Part shown: one piece after another, positions 10,394-19,312 of the stretch
How the letters are laid out: every line of letters starts with the position of its first letter
Numbering within the stretch: position 1 is the first letter of the stretch
Source: MWDV01 sp002070715
Lineage (GTDB): Bacteria > Verrucomicrobiota > Verrucomicrobiia > Limisphaerales > MWDV01
Direction of reading: 5' to 3'
Length of the DNA stretch: 64,000 bases
Assembly (NCBI GenBank): GCA_035411585.1
Contig: DAONTI010000022.1
Coordinates: forward strand, 5,958-69,957
Notes under the pieces: generated by a model
What the model was told of the DNA's origin: nothing
Seen by the model: only the letters and a program-made list of their open reading frames with translations
Database searches by the model: none
Program-made: the position numbers and the translations under genes

Positions 10394-12238
10394 TCATTTC
10401 TGGTTCGCCAAACAGAATTCCACGACGCGGTGAAGCATCGCACGGTTGTCGGTCGTCTTCCAGTTTAGATGGCCGCAGTTCGTCTGGACCATCAAATCCG
10501 CGCTCATCTGGTTGGTGCGCGCCCAGGCCACGAACGCCGCCACCGACGGCAAAAAACGATCCTGATCCCCGGAAACAAACAGCAGCGGCGGTTGTCTTTT
10601 TCCCGGAGTGCGCGCGCCCGAAGGCCATCCCCCGGGATGATCGATGATGGCCCCCCGCCACCGGCCAGGATTGGCTTCCAGGAGCTCATGCACCATTGCG
10701 CTGCCACTGCTGTTGCTCCAGAGAAAGACGTTTCGCGCGTCAACCTTCGGGTCACGCGCCAGCGTCTTCAGAATCCCCATAATGTCCTGGGCGGCGGTCC
10801 GGGTATCCTGAAGGCTCGCGTAGTTCCGACCGTAGCCATCACAGCCGCGATAGTTCACCGCGACATAATAGAAGCCCAGGTTGGCCATCAACTGGGATTG
10901 GAGTTCGAAGGCGCGCTGAAATTGCCACGTCGCCGCCGGCAGAAATAGGATCACGGGAGATTTCCGCGAACGGGTCCCCGCCTTAGCCAAGCCCGCCGGT
11001 GACAGAACAAAATAGGGCACCTCGACTCCATCCTCGGCTTTGTACCGGTGTTCCCGTGGCTCGACAATACGGCTGGCCGCAAAAGGCCAGTTCGTCGCGG
11101 CAACGAGCTGCCGCAGCGTTCTCTTCGTCGTGTCGTACTCCCAGAGGCCGTACGGTTCCAGCCCCACCGCCGCCGTTGCGTACACCCGGTTGCCATCCGG
11201 CGACACGGTGTAGTTCACCACGCTGCCTCCGCCAAACAGGTTCGTCCTTGAAGCGGCATCGCGGCTTTGCACCGTAATCGAGAATGCGTTGTTTGTATTG
11301 CGCACGTAAGCGTAGCCTCCACTGGCCCCCAGCAACTGGCCATTGTAGGTGTCTTCATCGGTAAGCTGTTTCAACTCTTGTCGTTCCGGATCAAAGCGGA
11401 ACAGGTAACGCCAGTTGGAACCCTTGGGCCGCGCGCAGAAATAGTAGTGTTGCATCTGCCGGTCATACCGCAGCCACCGGAGCGAGTCGAAAGCGTCCGC
11501 CGGAAAGTGGCTCACCGCCTCAATCGGCGGATACTTCGGCGCGTCCAGCACACAGCGCGCAATGTTCCCCTTTTGCACGAAGGCCGCCCGGTTGGACGAA
11601 ATCAGCACAAACTCGCTCACGTAGTTATACACCTGCCGGCGCGTCCGCTGTTCCCAATGACCCACGTATTTTTGCGCATAGTCTTTCCCGAGGGGTTTGC
11701 TGCTAAAGAAGTAGGTGTTCGTCCCCAACCAGGCGAACCCACTCTCGACAACCGCCCGGTTTGTCGTTACCCGTTCACTGTGGCCCGATTTCACGTCATA
11801 GAGGCGAAGCCACGTTTCATTCTGAAACTCCCCCTTCTGGCGCGTCGCCTCAAGCAGGAACGGCGAAACCTCCGCGAAGGCAAGAAACCTATCATCCGGC
11901 GACCACCCGAACACCTGGCTGACCTCGTTGGTTGTCTCCACCTGGTGGACGTCCAACGACTCCAAGTTGACCAAAAAGAGACGACGCCCGCGCTCCACCG
12001 CCTGGATGTAGGCCAGGTGCTTGCCTCCAAAATCCGCCGTGGGCGAACGGAACAGCGGCTGCACCGAAGTGATCTCCTCAAATACTTGGAGCGCCGGCCC
12101 CGACAATCGCGCCTCATCAAGCCGACGCCCCGAGTCACCTCCCGCCAGCAGCATGGCGGCCAGCAGCCCGATGATGGCCATCACCACCAGCAACCCGCTC
12201 AACGTGAAGGTGCCGTTCGATTTCTGGTTCATGGTCAT
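10394..12238 (-). CDS. S9-family serine peptidase with degenerate pilin-like N-terminus
   Basis: The 614-residue protein starts with FTLSGLLVVMAIIGLLAAML, nearly the pilin helix of the next gene, but lacks the Glu at +5 and the Gly just before the cleavage site. It is probably an uncleaved membrane anchor. Residues about 60-390 look like a WD-type beta-propeller (repeats such as FGWSPDDRFLAF and YTVSPDGNRVYA), the substrate-gating part of prolyl-oligopeptidase-like enzymes. The C-terminal 220 residues form an alpha/beta-hydrolase domain with candidate triad: Ser in LWSNSSGSAM, Asp in SGDQDRF, His in CGHLNW. The nucleophile elbow departs from GxSxG, so activity is uncertain. Its stop overlaps the start region of the pseudopilin gene. 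Confidence 0.85.
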   Translation of the reverse strand: MTMNQKSNGTFTLSGLLVVMAIIGLLAAMLLAGGDSGRRLDEARLSGPALQVFEEITSVQPLFRSPTADFGGKHLAYIQAVERGRRLFLVNLESLDVHQVETTNEVSQVFGWSPDDRFLAFAEVSPFLLEATRQKGEFQNETWLRLYDVKSGHSERVTTNRAVVESGFAWLGTNTYFFSSKPLGKDYAQKYVGHWEQRTRRQVYNYVSEFVLISSNRAAFVQKGNIARCVLDAPKYPPIEAVSHFPADAFDSLRWLRYDRQMQHYYFCARPKGSNWRYLFRFDPERQELKQLTDEDTYNGQLLGASGGYAYVRNTNNAFSITVQSRDAASRTNLFGGGSVVNYTVSPDGNRVYATAAVGLEPYGLWEYDTTKRTLRQLVAATNWPFAASRIVEPREHRYKAEDGVEVPYFVLSPAGLAKAGTRSRKSPVILFLPAATWQFQRAFELQSQLMANLGFYYVAVNYRGCDGYGRNYASLQDTRTAAQDIMGILKTLARDPKVDARNVFLWSNSSGSAMVHELLEANPGRWRGAIIDHPGGWPSGARTPGKRQPPLLFVSGDQDRFLPSVAAFVAWARTNQMSADLMVQTNCGHLNWKTTDNRAMLHRVVEFCLANQK

Positions 12239-12495
12239 ACTCGCCCAGCCATTCGGTCACCGCCCGGCGCCAAATTGACCGCCCAATGGCCGCCGCGCGT
12301 CAGCGGGCCAACCGATAACCGCGCATCGTCAGATTGCGGAAGGGCGACTGCCGGAATACGGCAGCCGCGCCGGTTCTACCTTGCATCAACTTCCCCGTCG
12401 CCGCAAGGAGGAGGCTGCGCACAAGCGCAGCCGCGGACAGCTTGTTGCACATTTGGCGACCATCCAGACCTCAACGGTGGCGGCCGGAAGCAGCC

Positions 12496-12879
12496 TCAAC
12501 TACCTGGGCACGCTCGGCCGAGACTTACGGTCTGGCACTGATGCGTGACGTAGGTGATTGTCGGTGTGCCTGTGCACATCCCGCCTGAGATGGTTGGATA
12601 CGTCCTTTGGGTTGCTGCCCGCGCCACTGTGATCGGCGTGCAATCATAATAACCCTTCGCCGCATCCGCACAAACCCAGTTCCCGACCGAACCCGTCGTT
12701 CCAGCGACGCATTCAATTGCCACACAGTTATTTCCGGGTGTGGCCACCTGGTACGTGCAGCAATTGGGGTTCTGCACATCCACGCCGTTGCTCTGACACT
12801 GGCCGAACAACGATGCACTCGTTCCCAAGACGCTCAGAGTGAACAGCAGGGGCGGGCGCCAACGATTGACTTGTTTCAT
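12496..12879 (-). CDS. Small Cys-rich exported protein
   Basis: A 127-residue protein with a signal peptide (WRPPLLFTLSVLGTSASLFGQ) and a mature part with 9 cysteines (such as CQSN, NCCTYQ, NNCVAIEC and ACPGS), enough for several disulfides. I do not recognise the family. The start is supported by AGGA 7 bases upstream and overlaps the upstream gene stop as ATGA, so it is co-translated with the 390-residue membrane-anchored protein. Its size, signal peptide and Cys content resemble the products at 14.6 and 17.7 kb. A MauE-like gene in the same run suggests oxidative folding in the periplasm. Confidence 0.75.
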   Translation of the reverse strand: MKQVNRWRPPLLFTLSVLGTSASLFGQCQSNGVDVQNPNCCTYQVATPGNNCVAIECVAGTTGSVGNWVCADAAKGYYDCTPITVARAATQRTYPTISGGMCTGTPTITYVTHQCQTVSLGRACPGS

Positions 12880-14048
12880 CCGTTTATCCTTTCTTGTTTG
12901 CTATTGCCGGCCTGGTTCTGGACGGAGCCGCGCTTCCACCAGGCGAAACATAGAAGCGCGGCCGCGGAAAGCGTCAAGACAGCCAGGACGACTTTCCTGA
13001 CACTGTCATGCCTCTTTTCCTCTTTCGCTTTGAACTCCTTCGCCCGACTCAGAGATAGTCTGAGGTCCGCGTCCGTCCGGGCTCTCCAGCCCGTTGATGC
13101 GTATTCGAGAGAAGGCACCCCCTCCCGACTAAAACGCAAATCCACAATACTCACCAGTTCCACGATGGCGGGACGCCAATCCCGGGGCGGCTCCGTCCGC
13201 CGAAGGTCCCTAACACGCCCCGTCAGGCGCCATACCTTGTGGAGTTCATTCGAACTCTTGCCTGTTGGCAGCGGGTTGAAGACTTCCAAAGTGAACGCTT
13301 GGGGGAACAGGTCCCTGCCGGAGCGGATTTGCTCCGTAACGCGGTACTGCGCCTTTAGAAAACCCCGATCATACGGCGGCGGATACTTGATCACTTCGTC
13401 TCCCGGATTCGCAGCGTCTATGAAAGCATCCCCGTCCAAAAAGAAAGCGATGCGCGCTGGCAACCCGCGCTCTCCCTCGAGCCCGCTCACCACCGTGCGC
13501 AGGTAACCGCGGTCGGAAACGAACGAGGGCGCAGATGCTGCCCAGATGGGCCGGCTTCTCCTCAATCCGTTTTCCCGCAAATAACAGCCTGACGCAAACG
13601 CCGCCCAAATGAACGTTACGCCCGAAGGATCAAATACGGGGAAGTTGCCGTCGCTGACAATGCCCGTCTTGCGGATCACACGTTTGCTGGAGGGCCCGTC
13701 CATAATCCCGGCCCCCAGTGAAGTAAGGCGGTATAAGGATTCCCCATCAAACGAGTAGCAGCAGTACGCCGCCCCCGGATTGGTCAAGTCGCTGCGCGCC
13801 GCAGCCGTGGTAATGCGCCATCGGCAACCCGAAACTTCAGCGCGAAACCAGCCGTCGGCCCCCAACTCGTCCCCGCCCAGTGGCGACTGTTTGAAATGGT
13901 ACGTTCCTTCCGCCACGATGGCCGCATCGGCAACCGCTTGAACCCTTGGTGGGAGCGGCAACCCCATCACCCCCGCCGCCAGCAAAGAGGCAACGCCTCG
14001 TCTGCTGATTGAATTACCGGGTCGGTCATTAAACGGGTTCCCGGTCAT
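12876..14048 (-). CDS. Exported protein with single C-terminal membrane segment, family 1
   Basis: A 390-residue protein of unrecognised family. The N-terminus has SRRGVASLLAAGVMGLP, resembling a twin-arginine signal, then an exported domain of about 300 residues. A lone hydrophobic helix (VVLAVLTLSAAALLCFAWW, about 352-370) precedes a short basic tail. It shares short conserved blocks in the same order with the protein at 15.1 kb: FIWAAFASGCYL versus LPWLAFASSSLF, and VSIVDLRF versus VSVIDLRI. The two are therefore probably distant paralogues. It overlaps the downstream Cys-rich gene by 4 bases, suggesting the pair act together, perhaps as partner or receptor of the small protein. Confidence 0.7.
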   Translation of the reverse strand: MTGNPFNDRPGNSISRRGVASLLAAGVMGLPLPPRVQAVADAAIVAEGTYHFKQSPLGGDELGADGWFRAEVSGCRWRITTAAARSDLTNPGAAYCCYSFDGESLYRLTSLGAGIMDGPSSKRVIRKTGIVSDGNFPVFDPSGVTFIWAAFASGCYLRENGLRRSRPIWAASAPSFVSDRGYLRTVVSGLEGERGLPARIAFFLDGDAFIDAANPGDEVIKYPPPYDRGFLKAQYRVTEQIRSGRDLFPQAFTLEVFNPLPTGKSSNELHKVWRLTGRVRDLRRTEPPRDWRPAIVELVSIVDLRFSREGVPSLEYASTGWRARTDADLRLSLSRAKEFKAKEEKRHDSVRKVVLAVLTLSAAALLCFAWWKRGSVQNQAGNSKQERING

Positions 14049-14076
14049 ATTCTGTTCGCTGCGTTATGCTCAACGC

Positions 14077-14603
14077 TCACCTCTCTGTCGACTCCATCTT
14101 CAATCCTCCATTGTCCAGCCTCGCCTGACCCACGCGCCGCTGCCGCCATTGCCAGACCAGTAGCCCGTAACTGCCAAGGAGCAGATACGCCAGCACGCCT
14201 TTCATGATGTTGTCCGCCGCCTTCTCCGAGAGGTGCAGCGCGCTGCTGAGACTGCCCATGCCCCGCACGGCTTATGCCACCCCATCCACCACAGCCCCAG
14301 CCGATACACCAGGAAGTTCGTGGCCAGCCACGCCACCAGCAGCGTGGCCAGCCGCTGGTGCCGGCTGAAGAAACACACGCCAGCGATGAGCAGTTCCACC
14401 CCGCCCACCGCCAGTAACAGCCACCGAAATGGAATGCCGGCAATGGGATCCGCCACCACCAGCAGCCTCACGCTCCCAAACGCACTCCAGAGCTTTGCGA
14501 GACCTGTGGCGACCAGAATGATCGCTGCGCTTAGAAGATACCAAGCCGAGAGGCCCCTATTCAGGCGCGTCACTTGAGCGATTGAACAGATCACGGCAGT
14601 CAT
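14077..14603 (-). pseudogene. MauE/DoxX-like membrane protein, frameshifted
   Basis: The first part (from 14603) encodes four hydrophobic segments and ends in WWMGWHKPC. The remainder (MGSLSSALHLSEKAADNIMKGVLAYLLLGSYGLLVWQW) is in another frame near 14268. Compared with the intact homologue at 19.3 kb (HKPCSCLGNLTEMLHVS), the break falls exactly at the Cys-x-Cys motif, within a run of G residues on the minus strand. The alignment suggests loss of two bases. It could be a decayed gene, a base-calling error in a G run, or programmed frameshifting. The family includes MauE, needed for disulfide formation in methylamine dehydrogenase small subunit. Confidence 0.75.
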
Positions 14604-14615
14604 TCTTCCACCTGC

Positions 14616-15050
14616 TCAGGGACAGTAGCAGCCGTTCACTATCGTGCCATTCTGCACCCACGTCGTGCCGCATTCACACTTCCACTGCACTGACTCTGGG
14701 TTTGCACCCACTTGGTGATACTCGCAACTCGCGAACAATTGTGTAAACGTAACATACCAGACGGGCTTGGATATGCACTTGCTCAATGGGTTCCACGATT
14801 CTGCGCAGAATCCGCAATCCTGCCCACCAGGGGGCACCCCGTACTTCTTGCATGTGCCACTGCAAACAAAATCAACCACAGAGCAATGCACTTCGGGGTC
14901 GGGAGTGATCCGGGAGTACAACTGACAATAGTAGCCCCAGCCGTCTGCCAATGCAGGCAAGGCTATCTTTACCGCCATTAGCACGATGACGAAGCCCTTC
15001 GCCATGGGCGAGGGGGTATGCCTACTGCTTTTCGTCTTCATTGTTTTCAT
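14616..15050 (-). CDS. Small Cys-rich exported protein
   Basis: A 144-residue protein. A signal peptide (FVIVLMAVKIALPALA) is followed by about 108 residues with 12 cysteines, including CSGTCKKYG, QDCGFCAES, WKCECGTTW and the terminal NGCYCP. No family is recognised. It ends 12 bases before the MauE-like gene, so the two are surely co-transcribed. The pattern fits a secreted peptide stabilised by disulfides. ATG alternatives at 15041 and 15005 exist. The first is used because it gives a basic N-region ahead of the hydrophobic core. Confidence 0.75.
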   Translation of the reverse strand: MKTMKTKSSRHTPSPMAKGFVIVLMAVKIALPALADGWGYYCQLYSRITPDPEVHCSVVDFVCSGTCKKYGVPPGGQDCGFCAESWNPLSKCISKPVWYVTFTQLFASCEYHQVGANPESVQWKCECGTTWVQNGTIVNGCYCP

Positions 15051-15080
15051 TGTTTAATACTGAGTTTAGTTCGTCTTGCT

Positions 15081-16409
15081 TCATTTCCCACGCTTCGCCC
15101 GTTCTCCAGGGGGAAAACCAGAATCACTCTCAGTCCAGCCTGCGGCTTGACCGCCTCCAGCATGGAGACGCTTTATCAATCGTACCACCAGATAGCACGG
15201 GAGCATGGCGAGTGCGGCTAAAGCAGCCAAAACCCAAAAACGGCGGCGCGGCATGGCGAGATACCGCGATACAGATGCGCGCTTCTCCAAGATGACCGCA
15301 CGCAAATACGGCGCATTCGTATCCATAATCCATGCGTTCGTCACTGGATAGCGTATGGCGTCGATCGGGGGTATCGCTGAACGGATACGCAGGTCAATCA
15401 CAGATACCGGCTTAGAGTGAATTGCGGGCAGCGCATCAGTCATGGCGTCGCGGCGGTAAGCGATTCCGCTTCCTGTAAATCTAGCGGCGACCGGGCTATT
15501 CGAACCTCTCCCGGCGTGAACTGGTGGGCGCAGGCTGAGCAATTCAAACGCCAGCGGCAGCTTCAGGCCGGAAACGTTCGTCCACTGTTTTACGCGATAA
15601 GTGCCGCCTTTGAAGCCGCTTGGTTGAGACTGCACTCGCATGACCTGAGCCTGGATGTCACTTAGCGATTTGCCTTCCCTGATGAGATAGGGGCTTGCCC
15701 GGAACCTATCCACAGCTTCAGCGGTGACCGAGAAGTCGATGGCTTCTGGAAGATAGGGTGGTTCAGCACATAGCCAGACACGACAACCATAGGCACAAAC
15801 AGCCGGCTCAAAATACGGGTCTGCCCAAGGCGCAAATGGCAAATGCGCATTGGCATCCTCGAACAATGACGACGAGGCGAATGCCAGCCACGGAAGCGCC
15901 GATGGATAGCCCCCCAGCGGCATGGGGCCATCTTGGACCATGCCTGCGTCAAAAGGACGCGCTGCCTCGCCATCTTGGAAGACGTGGTAGATGTGGACAC
16001 CATCAGAACCGCGTGTCCAATGTGCGCCCGATAATTCGTAATCCCGCAACTGCCACTTGTGACCTGCTACACGAATTTCGAAAGGGAGAGTTTGGTTTGT
16101 TAGATTTACGCCGCTCGACCTGTAAAAGACACAGTGAAGGATTCCCGTTACATAGAACGCGTCGGTCACACTGGCACTGGCCCCTGTGCAGGCCAGCACG
16201 GTGGCTAAGACGCCCCTAAGAATTGTGAAGGTCCTCCACGTGCGGGCGCAGCAGTCACCACTTCGTAAAGACGTCTCTCTCAGTGTCCGTGGTTCTGACT
16301 GCAACTGCCGATCCTCGGGCGTGTCTGACAACCATTCGGGTTTCACTGGGACGCAGGGTTCGTGTTCCCACCACGGACCTCCGTACAGTAGTGTGTTCGA
16401 GGACTTCAT
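15081..16409 (-). CDS. Exported protein with single C-terminal membrane segment, family 1 paralogue
   Basis: About 442 residues. Start ATG 16409 gives an ATGA overlap with the upstream gene stop. An unusually long N-terminal stretch (about 60 residues, several Cys) precedes a signal-like helix (TILRGVLATVLACTGASASV). The exported region shares ordered blocks with the 12.9 kb protein. A hydrophobic helix (FWVLAALAALAMLPCYLVV) with an arginine- and lysine-containing tail lies near the C-terminus. The family is unknown. The position between another C-terminally anchored protein and a Cys-rich peptide gene suggests a shared function at the envelope. Confidence 0.65.
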   Translation of the reverse strand: MKSSNTLLYGGPWWEHEPCVPVKPEWLSDTPEDRQLQSEPRTLRETSLRSGDCCARTWRTFTILRGVLATVLACTGASASVTDAFYVTGILHCVFYRSSGVNLTNQTLPFEIRVAGHKWQLRDYELSGAHWTRGSDGVHIYHVFQDGEAARPFDAGMVQDGPMPLGGYPSALPWLAFASSSLFEDANAHLPFAPWADPYFEPAVCAYGCRVWLCAEPPYLPEAIDFSVTAEAVDRFRASPYLIREGKSLSDIQAQVMRVQSQPSGFKGGTYRVKQWTNVSGLKLPLAFELLSLRPPVHAGRGSNSPVAARFTGSGIAYRRDAMTDALPAIHSKPVSVIDLRIRSAIPPIDAIRYPVTNAWIMDTNAPYLRAVILEKRASVSRYLAMPRRRFWVLAALAALAMLPCYLVVRLIKRLHAGGGQAAGWTESDSGFPPGERAKRGK

Positions 16410-17578
16410 GATCCGGGTATTGGCAACCGTCCGAGCCTCAGCCGCCACAAAATGAACATGAGCCCAAGCGAGCCAACAATTCCAATCACAATTACAGCAC
16501 GCTTCACCCGGCTTTGTGGGTTTTGTGCTGGGCCTGTCCACGACGAAAGCTCGTAGTTCCTGATGGCCTGCACGCTGGACGCCATATTCGTGAGCTCCTG
16601 CAATGTCGGCGGCCGAGCCCCCATCCTGTAGGCAAACGTGGAACCGAACCTGTACTCGTTGATCAGCGTGCCGGGCGGCAATTGGCAGACGAACATTCCT
16701 TCCACATCAGACGCGGGCTCGCGAACGCTGAGCAGTTCCCACGTCTCCCGATAGATCTCCCGCCCGCGACTGAATGCTCGGACAGTCTCACGAACTGGTA
16801 CAATGCGCGAACCGCTATCCTTGGCGTAATCAAATTGGAATTCGGACAGTTTGTTTCCTCCACTGTAAATGCCGATTTCCACAGGCACGTAATCGGCGGC
16901 TGGATTCAGGCATATCACATACTCATTGGGGGACCTTGGATCAGTGCTCAAGCCCTTTACACGCAAGCAACGCTGATCTTGGTGTTCCGTATCCGCGTCC
17001 ACAACTCGATTTGTTAGGCCAGCGAGTATCTGGATTAACCGCTTTGGCAGGAGACTGAATGGGAGGCCCAACTCGTCAAGCGTGCCGGTCTGCAAGCTAC
17101 CCTCCGCCTGTTCGTACCGATTTGTTCCCCTGAAAAAGCGGCTGTATTCAGTCCGCAATCCCTCGTGAAGCACCGATACGCGTTGTGTTGTGACCATGTC
17201 AAACAGCGGTACAAGGTCGGCGATAATCAGCGCGCTTTCCACGCGTGCATTACCATTTGCAAGCACGATCATTCCCCTCCGATGCTCGCGTCTAACTGGT
17301 TTGGACGGGTCTGTTACAAACGCGAGCAGCACATCCTTGATGCTCTCATATCTACTCGCACCACCGGCCAACGCTTCCAATTTCGACTCAGCGTAATTGC
17401 CAAGCAGGATTTCCGTCCTCAATTCGTACTTGATCTCCACACGCTCCAGCTCACGTGCGCAACTCCTGAGCCCCTCACAGGCACGCTCCAAGTCCTCGGT
17501 AACACCACAGTTTGTCTCGACACCAAGAGCGCTGAATCCGCACAGAGCCACCACAGCCACATATGTCACCGTCCTCAT
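16406..17578 (-). CDS. Exported protein with C-terminal membrane segment, family 2
   Basis: About 390 residues, unrecognised. It has a signal peptide (MRTVTYVAVVALCGFSALG), a mature domain with scattered cysteines, and a C-terminal helix (AVIVIGIVGSLGLMFILWRL) with a basic tail. Parts (YVICLNPAADYVPVEIGIY... and SEFQFDY) recall the single-sheet fold of outer-membrane lipoprotein-carrier or RseB-like proteins, but this is only an impression. I prefer ATG 17578; a TTG at 17611 would extend it by 11 residues. It follows a Cys-rich gene by about 90 bases. Confidence 0.65.
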   Translation of the reverse strand: MRTVTYVAVVALCGFSALGVETNCGVTEDLERACEGLRSCARELERVEIKYELRTEILLGNYAESKLEALAGGASRYESIKDVLLAFVTDPSKPVRREHRRGMIVLANGNARVESALIIADLVPLFDMVTTQRVSVLHEGLRTEYSRFFRGTNRYEQAEGSLQTGTLDELGLPFSLLPKRLIQILAGLTNRVVDADTEHQDQRCLRVKGLSTDPRSPNEYVICLNPAADYVPVEIGIYSGGNKLSEFQFDYAKDSGSRIVPVRETVRAFSRGREIYRETWELLSVREPASDVEGMFVCQLPPGTLINEYRFGSTFAYRMGARPPTLQELTNMASSVQAIRNYELSSWTGPAQNPQSRVKRAVIVIGIVGSLGLMFILWRLRLGRLPIPGS

Positions 17579-17666
17579 GTGAAGCAGCCGTCCAAGCAGA
17601 TTTGCACACAACGCACTCAGGATTATCTGCCAAGCGAAGGCGTTCTGCTCGTCTTGCGGTGTTGAC

Positions 17667-18020
17667 TCACCCTTGTGGACACGGATCCCAAACCGTCATG
17701 TGGCCAGAAACCCAATCATAGTAGCTGGTCGTGTTGGCTCGACATTGGCCGGCAATGCAAAGCGCCTCTGCCGTCGTAGCATATTGAACGGAGATACAGG
17801 AAGTGTTGTAAGCCGGCGCGCCTCCACAACCATTGTCGGTGACGGTCCTTCTTTGAATGCAATCGGGACATGCCATTGTGGCCGGATTCCATGCACTAAC
17901 CGTGCAGTACGCGAATGAGGTGCAATCTCCAGAAGATACAACATGCACATGTAGCCCTAAACACAGTGCAAGTGCTATAGTCAAGCGCTTGCCCAGCTCA
18001 CGTATCGTCGCATTTCTCAT
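17667..18020 (-). CDS. Small Cys-rich exported protein
   Basis: 117 residues from ATG 18020, which has CAGGA just upstream; ATG 18053 would add 11 residues. The signal peptide (LTIALALCLGLHVHVVSSG) is followed by a mature part with 9 cysteines (CTSFAYC, ACPDC, NGCGG, SCISV, CIAGQC and CPQG). It resembles the 12.5 kb product in its composition and arrangement, for example a short tail ending in CP. The family is unrecognised. It is the first gene of the second module and probably carries that promoter upstream. Confidence 0.7.
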   Translation of the reverse strand: MRNATIRELGKRLTIALALCLGLHVHVVSSGDCTSFAYCTVSAWNPATMACPDCIQRRTVTDNGCGGAPAYNTSCISVQYATTAEALCIAGQCRANTTSYYDWVSGHMTVWDPCPQG

Positions 18021-18200
18021 AGTCCTGTTCTTTTCGCCGTTGTTCGTGTTCATGTTTTCTGTCTTTGGTATTACGGAAAAGGGTCACTCCTTAGTTGTGA
18101 CACATGGCCAACAGTTCCATCATCGTCCGCACGCGAGCGGACTAGAATTCGCCCCACGCTTCGCTGCTTCCGCGTATTCCATCCTGAGGCCGACGTGTTG

Positions 18201-18387
18201 CTCATCGCTGTCAGTAGCTCGTTGTTCAATCCACGCTCATTAGAACCGGGGCGCGCCGGAATGGCAACTCCGAAATAGGTCTAAAAACGGTCTAGTCCTG
18301 CCGAAGCCGCGCCCGGCCATTTTACCCCCCCCCCGTGGAGTTTTTGCGTAAACACCTGGATGGCGGACTCGCGGTTATGCACGTTCA
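18201..18387. repeat. Long direct repeat, copy A (3' end of response regulator plus downstream DNA)
   Basis: About 187 bp, closely matching 22722-22908. It covers the last codons of the response regulator and about 80 bp beyond its stop, including the identical segment around TTCAATCCACGCTCATTAGA. Conservation beyond the stop codon shows a recent segmental duplication rather than protein-level homology alone. Confidence 0.8.
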
Positions 18388-19000
18388 GCTTCTTGTAAAT
18401 GCTGGCCAGATGCGCATGCACCGTGGCTTCTGAAATCCTCAGCGCCCGCGCGCAGTCCTTGTTCCGCCGGTGCAGGCAGAGGCACAACATCACCTGCTGC
18501 TCCGCCCAGGTCAGCCTCAAGGCCGAATGCTGCAGCCACAGCCCGCGTAGTCCCTCCAGTAACAGCCGCTCCGCCTTTTCACAGAGTGCCAGTCCCCCGT
18601 CCAGCACCTTGTGCAGGTGCGGCAGCAGGTCCGCCGGTGGCAGCGGTTTGATCAGGTAACCGCGCGCCCCGGCGCTCAGCGTCCGCAGCAACAGCCCGGC
18701 GTCATCCTGCGCGGTGTACACCACCACCGGCACGGACGGCAGCCGCGCCCGCAGGGCGCGCAGGCAATCCAACCCTGTCGCGGTCGGCGGGAACACGTCC
18801 ATCAGCACCACGCAGGGCGGCACGGAGGCAATACCCGGCCACGCCGCCTTCGTGCTCGTGTAGGCCTCCACGTGCCAGCCGGCCTCGGGTTTGCTGAGAT
18901 GCTCGCGCACGGCGGCGTGCAGGTGCCTGTCCGCATCCACCAGCGCCAGCCGCCTGGGTGGGTCAAATCTCTTGCAGAGGCGGTCCCGTCGGTTGCTCAT
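18281..19000 (-). CDS. LuxR/NarL-type response regulator
   Basis: 239 residues from ATG 19000, supported by GAGGAG 5-7 bases upstream. The receiver domain (about 15-135) has an acidic pair in LALVDAD, phospho-acceptor Asp in VVLMDVFPP, switch Thr in VVYTAQ and Lys in YLIKPLPP. The C-terminal GerE/LuxR helix-turn-helix reads LTWAEQQVMLCLCL...ISEATVHAHLASIYKKL. A cognate kinase is not in the window. It lies inside the Cys-rich/MauE island and may control it. A run of ten C (18325-18334) falls within its last 20 codons. A deleted copy occurs at 22.8 kb. Confidence 0.92.
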   Translation of the reverse strand: MSNRRDRLCKRFDPPRRLALVDADRHLHAAVREHLSKPEAGWHVEAYTSTKAAWPGIASVPPCVVLMDVFPPTATGLDCLRALRARLPSVPVVVYTAQDDAGLLLRTLSAGARGYLIKPLPPADLLPHLHKVLDGGLALCEKAERLLLEGLRGLWLQHSALRLTWAEQQVMLCLCLHRRNKDCARALRISEATVHAHLASIYKKLNVHNRESAIQVFTQKLHGGGVKWPGAASAGLDRF

Positions 19001-19312
19001 CGGCTCCTCGCCTCCCGGTCGGTTCTCATCTGAACGGGGTCGAACGGCGTCAGCCCCTGGTTTTGACAACAAGCGATTCCTGGGAGGCGCGTCACTCCAG
19101 GGGGTGGATTCAACGGCCCGGGCAGGATGCACTGCTGCGGCTTGGAGGCGGCCGCCGAGGCGGCGTCTCCCAGTGGGGAGTGTGGCGGCGTCTGACATAC
19201 CTTTGCGCGTGTTCCTTCAACAGCCTTCTTCCCGCAACCAAACGGGGGCAAGTCACACGTACGCCTTCCCCTCACCCTTGTCAACCGTTTTTTGCAGACT
19301 TTTTTGGCGTCT
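19001..19312. other. Intergenic region upstream of the response regulator
   Basis: No supported gene. It holds the regulator's ribosome site and probably its promoter. A stretch near 19265-19310 (CCCTTGTCAACCGTTTTTTG) resembles a degenerate third copy of the composite palindromic element seen at 7.65 and 25.1 kb, with the dyads broken. Confidence 0.4.
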
